A stretch of 64,000 bases of DNA from Methanoculleus bourgensis MS2 (GCF_000304355.2 NC_018227.2:2480001-2544000); one strand, 5' to 3'; positions 26,292-35,857 are shown, counted from the stretch's first letter. The notes: generated by a model from the sequence alone, not told the origin. Numbers and translations: made by a program.

Positions 26292-26460
26292 CCTGGGTCA
26301 GGTTATAACCGAGGTAATAGCCGTTAGTGGTGGAGTAGGCCCAGGCGTAGTCCTTATCGACCAGGTCAGCCTTCCGGTAGCGTTTCTTGACAATGTTGAA
26401 GTCCAGAGTGACCGCCGTACTGTCGATGAGGCAGGTCCGCCGGGTGCGCCGACAGGAACC
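26287..26460 (-). pseudogene. DDE transposase fragment
   Basis: The minus strand encodes RTCLIDSTAVTLDFN, then KKRYRKADLVDKDYAWAYS and GYYLGYNLTQV without a stop. This matches the catalytic-core style of IS4-type DDE transposases (acidic residue in IDST, then the KDYxWxYS...GYYLGYN strand). Only ~55 codons remain. Confidence 0.6.
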
Positions 26461-26994
26461 TACACCGCGTCAGATGAAGGAAGGGGAGATGAACGGCGGT
26501 TTTGGGAGGGGGCTATAGAGTCTCATGCGAAGAACACGAAGCCTTGACGGGGACTGTAACGACCATCTACTGCTCTTCGCGGCAACGCAAGCGACCGGTG
26601 GCAGGTCCCCCTCCTCCTCGGGACCAAAAAATAAGATGACTCACCCCAAAAACTCTGATCCAAGACAGTTACCGCAAGGGTCGCGGCTGCAGGAAACCGT
26701 TGGTCTACCCGCATACCTGCAGAAAAATGTCCCCGGCGCCCCGGGGAAACGTGCGTGCGGCTGCGCCGGGAGAAACGATCCGGACGGGTCCCGGCGCAGA
26801 AGGGGGCCCTATGAATCCAACATGGAGAAGGTTGAAGAGTGACAGGGCCATCCTCTTGTTCGTCTCCATGCGACATTGCTCTGTCGGAGTATGACTCCAG
26901 GACGTGCCCGGCAGGCATCCGTCCCCGGGGGGCGATCCGCCACCGCAGATGACGTATATTCTTCTTTTCCGGCTTGTGTTTTGACGCACAATCG

Positions 26995-27350
26995 GATGTT
27001 GGGAGGATGATATGACTTCTCTGTCAGCGGGTGAAGTTTTACCGGTGCGTCGATCCCGTAGTGGAGCATGTCACCTTGGCTTGAGGGTGCGTGGGAGTGA
27101 CCGCCATCTCACGCGCTCTCGCGCGAAGAACGCGAAGTTCGGTTGCCGGACGGTATGGTCCCCTTCGCGCTCCCCGCGTGCTTTCGCGCGACGCAACAAT
27201 CGCATGGAAATATCAGATACAATGATCCCGTAGGTTCAGGATCTCGATCTGACGACCGATCTTGAGATTTGAGGTTACGTCATCAAGCAGCAGGATCTTC
27301 CGGTCCCGTGCGAGCGCCCGTGCGATGAGCACCACGATGTCGTGGGCGCC
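26995..27350 (-). pseudogene. Relic of a FecE/BtuD-like ABC ATPase, split by a MITE
   Basis: From 27345 down, the minus strand reads VLIARALARDRKILLLDDVTS and NLKIGRQIEILNL, an eroded signature/Walker B region of iron/cobalamin-type ATPases. After the repeat element at 27062-27223, the flank resumes YGIDAPVKLHPLTEKSY, the usual C-terminal motif of the same family (compare YGIEAVVKDEMGVPYVVP in the intact gene at 30783). About 80 residues between the two parts are missing. A decayed paralogue of the ATPase in the operon just downstream. Confidence 0.6.
27052..27233. repeat. MITE-like element, family A (copy 4), with flanking direct repeat
   Basis: The element body 27062-27223 carries the family A interior (CTCACGCGCTCTCGCGCGAAG... 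and its inverse CTTTCGCGCG). GATCCCGTAG flanks it at 27052-27061 and 27224-27233, a probable target-site duplication lying within the ABC ATPase relic. Confidence 0.6.
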
Positions 27351-28025
27351 GCGGTTCGTGGTCAGTGTGGCCGCCGGGACTGCCGTCGTATCCGCCACGA
27401 CATCGGACAGGACCTTCTCTCCGAGATCGCGGGGCTGAATGCGCCGTCCTTCGACGCCACGGTCTTGGTCCTGCTCAAACGACAGGCGTACCGGGGGAAA
27501 CAGCGGCAGGATAGGTACTCGTTCCAGTGTGTCGGCAGGATCCATCTGATACCGGAGCATAGCATCTCCACCTGACCAGAATTGCTGAATTCTACCGGTT
27601 CCGATGGAAGATCGAACCCCCGTCGACGAAGCAAAAAACACGTGGCCCCCCGGGATGCGACCGGGCAGGTTCTCACCTTGTGCCCCGGCCCATTTTCCGG
27701 GGAGGACTCGTGACCGCAGACCTGCCTAGAGTTCCCCAAACCGGCCTCAATCTCCTGAACTAAGCGTTACTCTCATGGATCCCCCGCGCCTGAAGTTAGC
27801 GCGTGTGGGCTCTTCTCTCCGCACAAAAGCCGGGCGCGGGGCACGACTGAGACAAACCCAGCGACCCAGGAGATCCCGGGACCAGCAGGTGCCCCTTTCG
27901 CTTCAGCAGACCCGTCCATGGCGCCCCCTGGATTCAGAACATCCCGGTTTCTGTTAACATCAGGTAGCCCAATTCTTAAACTATCACTGAATAAATAGCA
28001 CAAATAATAAGATATTTATTACAAC
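27351..28025. other. Decayed spacer before the cobN operon
   Basis: No credible gene. The end (27970-28020) is AT-rich and holds TATA-like GAATAAATAG and GATATTTATT boxes for the operon that starts at 28026. The stretch 26461-26994 likewise shows only a weak repeat (26520-26545, ATGCGAAGAACACGAAG). Confidence 0.4.
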
Positions 28026-28511
28026 GTGCCGAATTCCCTTATCGTGACACCAAAGAGAACAGTCCTCCTCTGCATCCTGGTCTTTCTGCTCGCAGCCCCC
28101 GCAGCGGCCGGAAGCGTCGCAAGGACCATCACTCCCCAGGAGGGCGGTCTTGATATAACCCTCACGATGACCGGCATCCCGGTCGGGGGCATCGTCGAGA
28201 CACTCCCGGACGGCTGCACGTGGATGGAGACCGACCACCCGGTTGACCGCACCCGGGTCTCGGGCGGGAAGGTCGCCTTCGCCGTCATCGGTGAAGAGAC
28301 GATCAACTACCGGGCCCGGGGACCGCAGGACGCCGCGGAAGCCTTCACCGGCACCTGGGAAGACCTCCTGACCGGCGAGTCCGGCACCGTCGGGTCCGGC
28401 GGGGTCCGCGAGCCCGGGTCCGGCGTAACGCCAAAAGAGGCCCCCGGCTTCCTCCCCGCAGCCGCGCTCGCCGCGCTTGCCGTTGCATACCGCTGGAGGT
28501 GCGGCCGGTGA
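28026..28511 (+). CDS. Small secreted protein with PGF-CTERM-like sorting signal
   Basis: 161 residues. Signal segment VLLCILVFLLAAPAAAG (13-29), a ~90-residue beta domain (ITPQEGGLDITLTMTGIPVGG...ETLPDGCTWMETDHP), a Gly/Ser-rich linker and the tail PGFLPAAALAALAVAYRWRCGR. The tail has the PGF tripeptide, hydrophobic helix and basic end recognised by archaeosortase A. It is the first gene of the corrinoid/metal operon; the start is a GTG at 28026 (or 28044). It overlaps the binding-protein gene. Inference: an envelope-anchored accessory to uptake, perhaps tethering the unanchored binding protein encoded next. Confidence 0.65.
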   Translation: MPNSLIVTPKRTVLLCILVFLLAAPAAAGSVARTITPQEGGLDITLTMTGIPVGGIVETLPDGCTWMETDHPVDRTRVSGGKVAFAVIGEETINYRARGPQDAAEAFTGTWEDLLTGESGTVGSGGVREPGSGVTPKEAPGFLPAAALAALAVAYRWRCGR

Positions 28512-29722
28512 CCAGGCGTCTCCTCCTGCTCGCCTGCAGCATCTGCCTCATGGCGGGGGTGGCGGCAGCGATCCCGTGTGACGGCGACGGCGACGGCACC
28601 CTGACGGCACCCGAACTCGCGACAGCAATCCTCGACTCACTGGACGCCCGGTTTATGGGCGGAACCGCCGGGGCCCCGTCGTCCGCCGACCTCCAGGACG
28701 CAGCGTTCGTCTACACACACTGGGACGGCCAGCCCCTCACGATAACCGACTCGTCAGGGCGGACGACGACGCTCACCCGTCCGCTCCAGAGGATCGCGCT
28801 CTTCAACAGCGATACCCTCGAGATGCTGCGGTCGATCGGCGTCGAGCCCGACCGGATCGTGGGCGTGAGCAAGTATGTCCTCGAGGACCCGGTCTTCTAC
28901 CCCGAGTACCAGGGAACAGCAAACCTGGGCTCGACCTGGTCCCCCGACTACGAGCAGGCGGCCGGCATCCGCCCCGACGCGGTCATCCTCTACGCCACCC
29001 TCTCCGAGAGTTCGTGCGCCGATATCGAAAAGACCCTCAGCGCTATCGACCCCAACATCCACTTCTTCAGGTTCGACAGTTACCGGCCGGCGGTCTACGC
29101 CGACGAGGCGCGGAAGCTCGGGCTCCTCCTCGGAAAAGAAGAGGAGGCGGAGCGGTTCCTCGCGTTCTACGAGAACGCCACCGGCACCGTGACGGACGTG
29201 GTCGACGCAATCCCGGCCGAGAACCGGGTCTCGGTCTACTGGGAGAGCTGGAACGACTACAAGAGCGCCGGGAAGGGATCTGGCTACGACGAGAAGATCC
29301 AGCTCGCCGGCGGCAGGAACATCTTCGCCGAGAACCCGGTCGAGTACCCGGTGGTCGACCCCGAGGCGGTCATCAGCCGAAACCCCGACGTCATCATCAA
29401 GCTCGTCGGCGCCGGGGAGACGGCGTTCGGCGGCTACGGCGACGATGACCGGTCATCCTTCGAGCCGGTCCTCCGCTCGATCGGGGACCGCCCTGTCTGG
29501 AACCAGATCAAAGCGGTCAGGAACGGCAGGGTGCATATCATCCACTCCGACGTCATCGGGGGGCCTGAGTACTTCATCGGCGTCGCCTACCTCGCAAAGT
29601 GGTTCTACCCTGACCTCTTCGGCGACCTGGACCCCAGGGCCGTCCACCAGCAGTACCTCAAGGAGTTCCAGCGGCTCGACTACGACCTTGATGAACACGG
29701 AACATTCGTATACCCGGCATGA
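28508..29722 (+). CDS. ABC transporter substrate-binding protein (BtuF/FecB-like) with N-terminal dockerin-like EF-hand
   Basis: 404 residues from a GTG at 28508 that overlaps the upstream stop (GTGA); a GTG at 28499 is also possible. A signal peptide is followed by a single calcium loop DGDGDGTLTAPELATAIL, as in dockerin-type EF-hands, then a periplasmic-binding TroA/BtuF fold (~80-400: RPLQRIALFNSDTLEMLRSIG, PDAVILYA, NPDVIIKLVG). Such proteins capture iron-siderophores, corrinoids or cobalt chelates outside the cell. No C-terminal anchor is present, unlike the zinc-type protein at 11231. It is followed by a four-base overlap into the permease. The company of CobN argues for a cobalt-containing or tetrapyrrole cargo. 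Confidence 0.82.
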   Translation: MTRRLLLLACSICLMAGVAAAIPCDGDGDGTLTAPELATAILDSLDARFMGGTAGAPSSADLQDAAFVYTHWDGQPLTITDSSGRTTTLTRPLQRIALFNSDTLEMLRSIGVEPDRIVGVSKYVLEDPVFYPEYQGTANLGSTWSPDYEQAAGIRPDAVILYATLSESSCADIEKTLSAIDPNIHFFRFDSYRPAVYADEARKLGLLLGKEEEAERFLAFYENATGTVTDVVDAIPAENRVSVYWESWNDYKSAGKGSGYDEKIQLAGGRNIFAENPVEYPVVDPEAVISRNPDVIIKLVGAGETAFGGYGDDDRSSFEPVLRSIGDRPVWNQIKAVRNGRVHIIHSDVIGGPEYFIGVAYLAKWFYPDLFGDLDPRAVHQQYLKEFQRLDYDLDEHGTFVYPA

Positions 29723-30783
29723 TGACCGATACCGGCAGACAGGAGTACGCGCGGCTCACCGAGAAGCGGGCGCTCTTCATCACGGGCCTCATCGTGATAC
29801 TCGCAAGCCTCGCCGGGGTCGCGGTCACCCTCGGGTCTGCCGACCTCTCGGTCGCCGACTCCTACCTCGCGGTCCTTGCCGGGCTCTTCCCCGGCGCGGT
29901 CGACCTGCCTGACCGGATGGTCGAGTCAAACGCCGTCGGCATCATATGGGGCTGGCGGCTGCACCGAGTGCTCTTCGCGGTCGTGGCAGGGTTTGGGCTT
30001 GCGATCGCAGGGTCGGTGATGCAGGGCGTCCTCAGAAACCCGCTTGCAAGCCCCTTCACCCTCGGTATAGCATCCGCCGCCTCGTGCGGCGCATCAATCG
30101 CCATCATCCTCGGTGCCGGCGTCCTCTCTGGCAGCCTCCTCGTCATCGGGAACGCCTTCCTCTTTGCCATGCTCGCCGCGGCCGCAATCTACGGCATGGC
30201 CCGCCTGCGCGGCATGGGAAGCGAGACGATGATCCTCGCCGGCATCGCGCTCATGTACCTCTTCTCGGCGGTGACCTCGCTCCTCCAGTACCTCGGGACG
30301 GCAGCCAAGGTGCAGGAGGTCGTCTTCTGGATGTTTGGATCCCTGGACAAATCCTCGTGGCCGAAACTCGGGATCGTGACCGTCGTCGTCGCCGCCATCG
30401 TCCCGCTCCTCCTCTGGCGCGCATGGGACCTCAACGCCCTCGCCGAAGGTGACGAGACGGCAGCCAGCCTCGGCGTCCCGGTGGAGCGGTCCATGGCCGG
30501 GTTCATGCTCGCCGCATCGCTCGTGACGGCCGTGATCATCTGCTTCACCGGCACCATCGGGTTCATCGGCCTCGTGGCGCCCCACATCACCAGGATGGTG
30601 ATCGGGACCGACCACCGCACCCTCATCCCCGCGTCAGGGCTCGTGGGGGCCGTCCTCCTCCTCGGCGCCGACTGCCTCGCCCGCACCCTGATCCCAGGAG
30701 CCATCATCCCGGTCGGGATCATGACCGCGTTCCTCGGCATACCGTTCTTCCTCTACCTCTTCATGCGCAGGAGGGATGCTTGA
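29719..30783 (+). CDS. FecCD/BtuC family ABC transporter permease
   Basis: 354 residues with about ten membrane helices. Family motifs: WGWRLHRVLFAVVAGFGLAIAGSVMQG near residues 75-100, RNPLASPFTLG, and GTIGFIGLVAPHITRM near 275. It imports the ligand brought by the binding protein. It overlaps both neighbours (ATGA with the binding protein, TGATG with the ATPase). Confidence 0.92.
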   Translation: MMTDTGRQEYARLTEKRALFITGLIVILASLAGVAVTLGSADLSVADSYLAVLAGLFPGAVDLPDRMVESNAVGIIWGWRLHRVLFAVVAGFGLAIAGSVMQGVLRNPLASPFTLGIASAASCGASIAIILGAGVLSGSLLVIGNAFLFAMLAAAAIYGMARLRGMGSETMILAGIALMYLFSAVTSLLQYLGTAAKVQEVVFWMFGSLDKSSWPKLGIVTVVVAAIVPLLLWRAWDLNALAEGDETAASLGVPVERSMAGFMLAASLVTAVIICFTGTIGFIGLVAPHITRMVIGTDHRTLIPASGLVGAVLLLGADCLARTLIPGAIIPVGIMTAFLGIPFFLYLFMRRRDA

Positions 30784-31577
30784 TGCCGCTGCTCTGTGCA
30801 CGAGGGGTCTCGTTTGCCTACCGCGACCGCTGGGTGCTCGAGAACGTCTCGTTCACCCTTGATGCGGGCGAGATCCTCGGGCTCGTCGGGCCGAACGGCT
30901 CGGGGAAGACGACGCTGATCAGGTGCCTGGACCGGATCCTCGATCCCGAGGGAGACATCCGCCTTGACGGGCACAGTATGCGCTCGATGAGCCGGCCGGA
31001 GATCGCACGAATGATCGCCTACGTCCCGCAGAACAGCGGCGCTGCCGGCTCCTCGACGGTCTTTGAGACCGTCCTGATGGGCAGGCGGCCGCACCTGCGC
31101 TGGAGCGTCTCCGAAGAAGACAAACAGAAGGTCTCGGAAGCGCTCTCCCTCCTCGGCATCAGTGAGTTTGCATCCCGCAGGACCGACCGGCTCTCGGGCG
31201 GGGAGCGGCAGCGGGTGCTCATCGCACGAGCGATCGCGCAGGACGCCAGAGTCCTCCTCCTCGACGAACCGACGAGCGCGCTTGATATGCGCAACCGGAT
31301 CGAGGTGATGTCCCTCCTCGCCCAGCTCGCAGAAGAACGCGGGCTTGCGGTAGTGACGGCGATCCATGACCTGAACCTTGCTGCCCGCTACTGCCACCGG
31401 CTCCTGATCTTAAAGGACGGGCGGGTGCTCGGGCGGGGAACGCCGTCTTCCCTCCTGACCCGGGGAATGGTGCGTGCGGCCTACGGTATCGAGGCGGTCG
31501 TAAAAGACGAGATGGGGGTTCCTTACGTGGTCCCCCTCCGGCCTTCTGACAACGATAATCTGGTGGAGATAGTATGA
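30783..31577 (+). CDS. FecE/BtuD family ABC transporter ATP-binding protein
   Basis: 264 residues from the ATG at 30783, which overlaps the permease stop (TGATG). Walker A GPNGSGKTTLIRC (~37-49), signature LSGGERQRVLIARAI, Walker B VLLLDEPTSALD, and the switch His in AIHDLNLAAR are intact, as is the typical C-terminal YGIEAVVKDEMGVPYVVP. It completes the importer. A decayed relative lies at 26995-27350. Coupled to cobN by ATGA. Confidence 0.92.
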   Translation: MPLLCARGVSFAYRDRWVLENVSFTLDAGEILGLVGPNGSGKTTLIRCLDRILDPEGDIRLDGHSMRSMSRPEIARMIAYVPQNSGAAGSSTVFETVLMGRRPHLRWSVSEEDKQKVSEALSLLGISEFASRRTDRLSGGERQRVLIARAIAQDARVLLLDEPTSALDMRNRIEVMSLLAQLAEERGLAVVTAIHDLNLAARYCHRLLILKDGRVLGRGTPSSLLTRGMVRAAYGIEAVVKDEMGVPYVVPLRPSDNDNLVEIV

Positions 31578-34500
31578 AGATAACCATAGTTGCTTGGGGC
31601 AGCGAACTGCTGCAGTTTTCCAGTGCGGCGCGGGAGGCCGGGATTGACCTCTCTGCGTGGCAGGTACATGAACTGAGAGACGATCCCGAGAAGCGGAGGA
31701 AGTGCATCGAGTCGTGCCGGGGATCAGACGTTATCCTGGTCCACCCCTCGAATGACCCGGTCTGGGACGATATCCTCGGCGGCCTCGCGGAGGGGATCCC
31801 CGTCATAGCGTTCGGCTACACCGATGCCTGGTGGTCGGCATCGACCGTCCCGCTCGCGGTCGTCTCCACGGTGAGCGCCTACTTCCTCTACGGGGGGCCT
31901 GAGAATATCAGGAACCTGATCCGCTACGTCCAGGCCGAGGTCGCCGGGATGGACGTCGCCTACGACCCCCCGCAGGAGACCCGCTGGGAGGGGATCTACC
32001 ACCCTGATGCGGGTTGCGTCTTCGACGACCCCGACGCATACCTTGCCTGGTACCCCTCCCGGCACCCCGTCCGCGTCGGGCTCCTCTTCTCCAGGACACA
32101 CTGGGCGAACAGGGACCTTGCCGTCGAGGACGCCCTGATCCGGGAACTCGAGAAGTACTATGATCTCCTCCCGGTCTTCTGCTTCGGTCTCCCTGACGAG
32201 GAGATCGGGGCGCGATCCGACCGGGAGGTGGTAGAGACCTTCTTTGAAGGCCGGATCTCTGCGCTCATCGACGCGCGGACGTTCACGCCGCCCCGTGACG
32301 CCGATGCCTTCACAAAAACACTCGAGAGGCTCGGCGTGCCGGTCTTCCACCCCCTGATCCTCTACCATCAGACCGAGACCGAATGGAGGAGCAATATAGA
32401 CGGGATGCGCGGGAGCGACGTCTCCTGGTACGTTGCGATGCCCGAGTTCCTGGGCGGGATCGAGATGGTGCCGATCGGTGCGGCCGAGAACCCTGACCTG
32501 ACGGGCACCGAGGGCGAGCGGCACGTCCCCATAGACGGACGGGTGGAGAAGTTCGTGGCCCGGGTCAGGAGGTGGATCGACCTTGCACAAAAACCGGCCG
32601 AAGAGAGGCAGGTGGCCTTCATCCTCCACAACAAGCCCTGCTCCTCGGTCGAGGCGACGGTCGGGGCCGGGGCGCACCTCGATACACTGGAGAGCGTCGC
32701 CCGGGTCCTTGAGGCGATGCACAACCGGGGGTATGCGGTTGAGTCTCCGGGGAGCGGGAGAGCCCTGATCGAGACCATCATGAACAAAAAAGCGGTCAGC
32801 GACTTTCGCTGGACGTCGGTCGAGGAGATCGTCCGGAGGGGAGGCGCCCTTGCCCTGGTGGAGCCGGAGGAGTATGCCGCCTGGTTCGAGACGCTCCCTC
32901 CCGGTGCCAGGACCCGTATCATCGAAGCGTGGGGGCAGCCGCCCGGCGAAGAGATCAATGGGGTTCCACCGGCGATGGTCTACGAGGGGAAGATCGTCGT
33001 CACAGGTGTCCGTTACGGGAACGCCATCGTCTGCGTCCAGCCGAAGCGCGGGTGCGCCGGGCCGCGGTGCGACGGCGAGGTCTGCAGGATCCTCCACGAC
33101 CCGGGCGTCCCGCCGACCCACCAGTACCTTGCAACCTACCGCTACATCGGGGAGACGTTCGGCGCAGACGTCGTCATCCATGTCGGCACGCACGGGAACC
33201 TCGAGTTCCTCCCGGGGAAGTCGGTCGCCCTCTCTGATGCCTGCTTCCCTGACATCGCCATCGGGACCGTCCCCCACCTCTACATCTACAACGCCGACAA
33301 CCCGCCCGAGGGGACGCTCGCCAAGCGGCGGAGTTACGCGACCCTGGTCGACCACATGCAGGCGGTGATGACCTCAAGCGACCTCTACGCCGGCCTGAAG
33401 GAACTCGAGGAGCAGATCGCCGATTACAATCGGGCGAAGGGCGTCGACCCGGCGAGGGCGCATGCGCTCGAGCACACTATCGCCGACCTCCTCGAGGAGA
33501 CGGGCATCGTGGACGAGATAGGGTTTCGCGGTCACCATGAACATGGATCGTCGTTTGAGGAGGTGATCGCCGCCGCCCATACCGCCGTAACCAGGATCGC
33601 CGATACCCGGATCCCTGACGGGATGCATATCTTCGGGGAGATACCTGAAGGCGAGCGTCGGGCAGAGTTCATCCATGCCATCATGCGCTACGACGGTGAG
33701 GTTCGGGGTGCTGTGCTCAGGATGACGGGGCATGACGCCTCGACCGCTGACGACGCCCTGCTGCAGGACGCCGAAGCCGCGGCAAAGGACCTCATCGCCG
33801 CGGCCCTTGCAGGGGAGCCCCTGGACCGGGCGGCGGAACGGATCCTCTCCGGCAGCCTCCGCCGCCTTGACCTGGATGCGCTCGAAGGGATCAGGGCCGG
33901 CGTCCTCAACCTTGCGGCGCGGATCGACGCCTCCGACGAGATGGGAAGCCTGCTTTCAGGTTGTGCGGGGGGCTACATCCCGCCCGGCCCCTCCGGGCTG
34001 ATCACCCGCGGAAAACCGGAGGTTCTCCCCACCGGGCGTAACTTTTACTCGCTTGACCCCTTCCGCATCCCCACCCGCGCCGCGTGGCGGATCGGGACGC
34101 GGCTTGCCGAGAGTATCATCCAGAAGTACGTCGAGGAGCAGGGACGGATCCCGGAGAACATCGGTATGTACTGGATGGCATCTGACGTCATGTGGGCCGA
34201 CGGCGAGCAGCTCGCGCAGGTCTTCTCCCTCATCGGGGTCGAACCGGTCTGGATCGACGGCAAGGTCAGGTCCTTCCGCGTTATCCCGCTCGAAGAACTC
34301 GGGCGGCCGAGGATCGATGTCACCGTCAGGATGAGCGGGATCCTCAGGGACTGCTTCTACACCTGCATTGAACTTCTGGATGACGCTATCCGTGAGGTCG
34401 CCGCGCTGGACGAGCCCCCTGATAGGAACTTCATTCGGAAGCACGCCCTCCAGGGGATGGGGACTGCCCGGATCTTCGGGAGCAGGCCGGGCACCTACGG

Positions 34501-35266
34501 CAACGGCGTCAGCCTGGCGGTCTACGCATCGGCGTGGAAGGAGGAGGCTGACCTTGCGGAGGTCTTCCTCAGGTGGAACAGTTACGCCTACGGGAGAGAC
34601 AACTTCGGCGAGGAGTCGCGGGAGACCTTCTCCGCGCAGCTTGCGACCATCGACCTCACCTTCAACAAGACGGTGACCGATGAGTACGACCTCCTCGGGT
34701 GCTGCTGCTACTTCGGGGCGCACGGCGGGCTGACCGGGGCGGCAAGGGCGCTCTCGAACCGGGACGTGCCCGCCTACTACGGCGATACCCGCGACCGGGA
34801 CCGCGTGGAGGTCAGGACGCTCGCAGAGGAGATACAGCGGGTCGTCAGGGCGCGGCTCCTCAACCCGAAATGGATCGAGGGGATGAAGCGACACGGCTAC
34901 AAGGGTGCCGGGGATATATCCAGGCAGGTGGGAACCGTCTATGGGTGGGAGGCGACGACGGAGGAGGTGGATGACCGGATCTTCGACGACATCGCCCGCA
35001 CGTTCGTCCTGGACGCAGAGATGCGGCAGTTCTTCGAGGATGAGAACCCCTGGGCGCTTGAGGAGATCGGGAGGCGGTTGCTTGAGGCGCACGGTCGCGG
35101 CCTCTGGGATGCCGACCCTGATGTCCTCGATGGATTGCGGGCAGCCTACCTGGAGATGGAGGGCTGGATCGAGGACCGGATGGGCGATACCGGCGGCGAC
35201 GTCCAGGGCGGTGCGGTCCGTGTGGTTACCCTGAAGGACCTGGAAGCACTGCGGGAGGGAGAATGA
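31574..35266 (+). CDS. cobN: CobN/Mg-chelatase subunit H family protein (cobaltochelatase CobN)
   Basis: 1230 residues, full length for the family. CobN is the large tetrapyrrole-binding subunit that inserts a metal into a corrin or porphyrin with an ATP-driven ChlI/ChlD-type partner. Recognisable segments include VHVGTHGNLEFLPGKSVALS (~535-555), YWMASDVMWADGEQLAQ (~865) and FGSRPGTYGNGVSLAV (~965). It follows the uptake genes with a four-base overlap, and a ChlI/ChlD-like gene is 690 bases downstream. Methanogens insert cobalt early with CbiX-type enzymes, so the true substrate of archaeal CobN is unsettled: salvaged corrinoid, cobalt, or another tetrapyrrole. The C-terminal ~45 residues have a relic copy at 9137-9268. 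Confidence 0.9.
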   Translation: MKITIVAWGSELLQFSSAAREAGIDLSAWQVHELRDDPEKRRKCIESCRGSDVILVHPSNDPVWDDILGGLAEGIPVIAFGYTDAWWSASTVPLAVVSTVSAYFLYGGPENIRNLIRYVQAEVAGMDVAYDPPQETRWEGIYHPDAGCVFDDPDAYLAWYPSRHPVRVGLLFSRTHWANRDLAVEDALIRELEKYYDLLPVFCFGLPDEEIGARSDREVVETFFEGRISALIDARTFTPPRDADAFTKTLERLGVPVFHPLILYHQTETEWRSNIDGMRGSDVSWYVAMPEFLGGIEMVPIGAAENPDLTGTEGERHVPIDGRVEKFVARVRRWIDLAQKPAEERQVAFILHNKPCSSVEATVGAGAHLDTLESVARVLEAMHNRGYAVESPGSGRALIETIMNKKAVSDFRWTSVEEIVRRGGALALVEPEEYAAWFETLPPGARTRIIEAWGQPPGEEINGVPPAMVYEGKIVVTGVRYGNAIVCVQPKRGCAGPRCDGEVCRILHDPGVPPTHQYLATYRYIGETFGADVVIHVGTHGNLEFLPGKSVALSDACFPDIAIGTVPHLYIYNADNPPEGTLAKRRSYATLVDHMQAVMTSSDLYAGLKELEEQIADYNRAKGVDPARAHALEHTIADLLEETGIVDEIGFRGHHEHGSSFEEVIAAAHTAVTRIADTRIPDGMHIFGEIPEGERRAEFIHAIMRYDGEVRGAVLRMTGHDASTADDALLQDAEAAAKDLIAAALAGEPLDRAAERILSGSLRRLDLDALEGIRAGVLNLAARIDASDEMGSLLSGCAGGYIPPGPSGLITRGKPEVLPTGRNFYSLDPFRIPTRAAWRIGTRLAESIIQKYVEEQGRIPENIGMYWMASDVMWADGEQLAQVFSLIGVEPVWIDGKVRSFRVIPLEELGRPRIDVTVRMSGILRDCFYTCIELLDDAIREVAALDEPPDRNFIRKHALQGMGTARIFGSRPGTYGNGVSLAVYASAWKEEADLAEVFLRWNSYAYGRDNFGEESRETFSAQLATIDLTFNKTVTDEYDLLGCCCYFGAHGGLTGAARALSNRDVPAYYGDTRDRDRVEVRTLAEEIQRVVRARLLNPKWIEGMKRHGYKGAGDISRQVGTVYGWEATTEEVDDRIFDDIARTFVLDAEMRQFFEDENPWALEEIGRRLLEAHGRGLWDADPDVLDGLRAAYLEMEGWIEDRMGDTGGDVQGGAVRVVTLKDLEALREGE

Positions 35267-35310
35267 GCCGGGGCTGCAGGAGTTCATCCCGGCCGAGGGC
35301 CGGGCAGCGG

Positions 35311-35335
35311 GTTTTTAAATAATTTTTTAGCAATA
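35311..35335 (+). terminator. T-rich transcription end after cobN
   Basis: TTTTTAAATAATTTTTTAG, 45-65 bases past the cobN stop, is a plausible archaeal oligo-T terminator. The AT-rich stretch that follows could also serve as promoter for the small gene at 35528. Confidence 0.35.
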
Positions 35336-35527
35336 AATAATATTAGGTAATACTAATGGAAAGAAATATAACACTAAGAGTTCTATCCCTGCCCGGCGGG
35401 CGGGGCGGGACCGCCGGTGCCCAGGCCCGGGCCCCAGAAAGGCCATGGCCACCTCACCGGGCTTCCGGAGTCCATCGCCACCACCTGCCGAACCGCCCTG
35501 CCGGTGGCGGGGTGAACGGTGATTGAC

Positions 35528-35857
35528 ATGAAGAGAAGCATCGCTTATAATGAAGGCGAGATCGTGCTGGACACCGACCGTGACATCTGCATATACTACG
35601 CGCCGCGGGGCAGGCCCGGCGGGGCATATGCACGTGGAAAGGACCTCTACCTGCACGAAGAGGACGGGGTGCCCGATGTCTACTATATTCACACCTGGTC
35701 AATGGAGCCCAGCGAGGATGAACAGCTCCAGGCAGTCTCTATCGTCTCTGCCGAGGAGTTCCTGGAGATACGGGGGCTCATGCTCGCCGCATACCCGGAG
35801 AAGGCGGGGAGTCTGGCGCTACGGTCGTACGGCTACGGTACCGCTGAGGAGTTTTAA
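35528..35857 (+). CDS. Hypothetical small acidic protein
   Basis: 109 residues from the ATG at 35528 (a GTG nine bases earlier is possible). It has the character of a real protein, with alternating charged and aromatic positions: YNEGEIVLDTDRDICIYYAPRG, LYLHEEDGVPDVYYIHTWSME, then a helix EEFLEIRGLMLAAYP. Net acidic, no membrane segment, no cysteine cluster. It sits between cobN and the chelatase ATPase gene on the same strand, so a link to the chelatase system is possible but not shown. No family recognised. Confidence 0.5.
   Translation: MKRSIAYNEGEIVLDTDRDICIYYAPRGRPGGAYARGKDLYLHEEDGVPDVYYIHTWSMEPSEDEQLQAVSIVSAEEFLEIRGLMLAAYPEKAGSLALRSYGYGTAEEF

Noticed and set aside
31724-33355. A 543-codon minus-strand ORF inside cobN
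   Set aside because: Shadow of cobN in a GC-rich genome; no recognisable motif.
33956-35287. A 443-codon minus-strand ORF over the cobN 3' half
   Set aside because: Antisense shadow; cobN itself shows full-length family conservation here.
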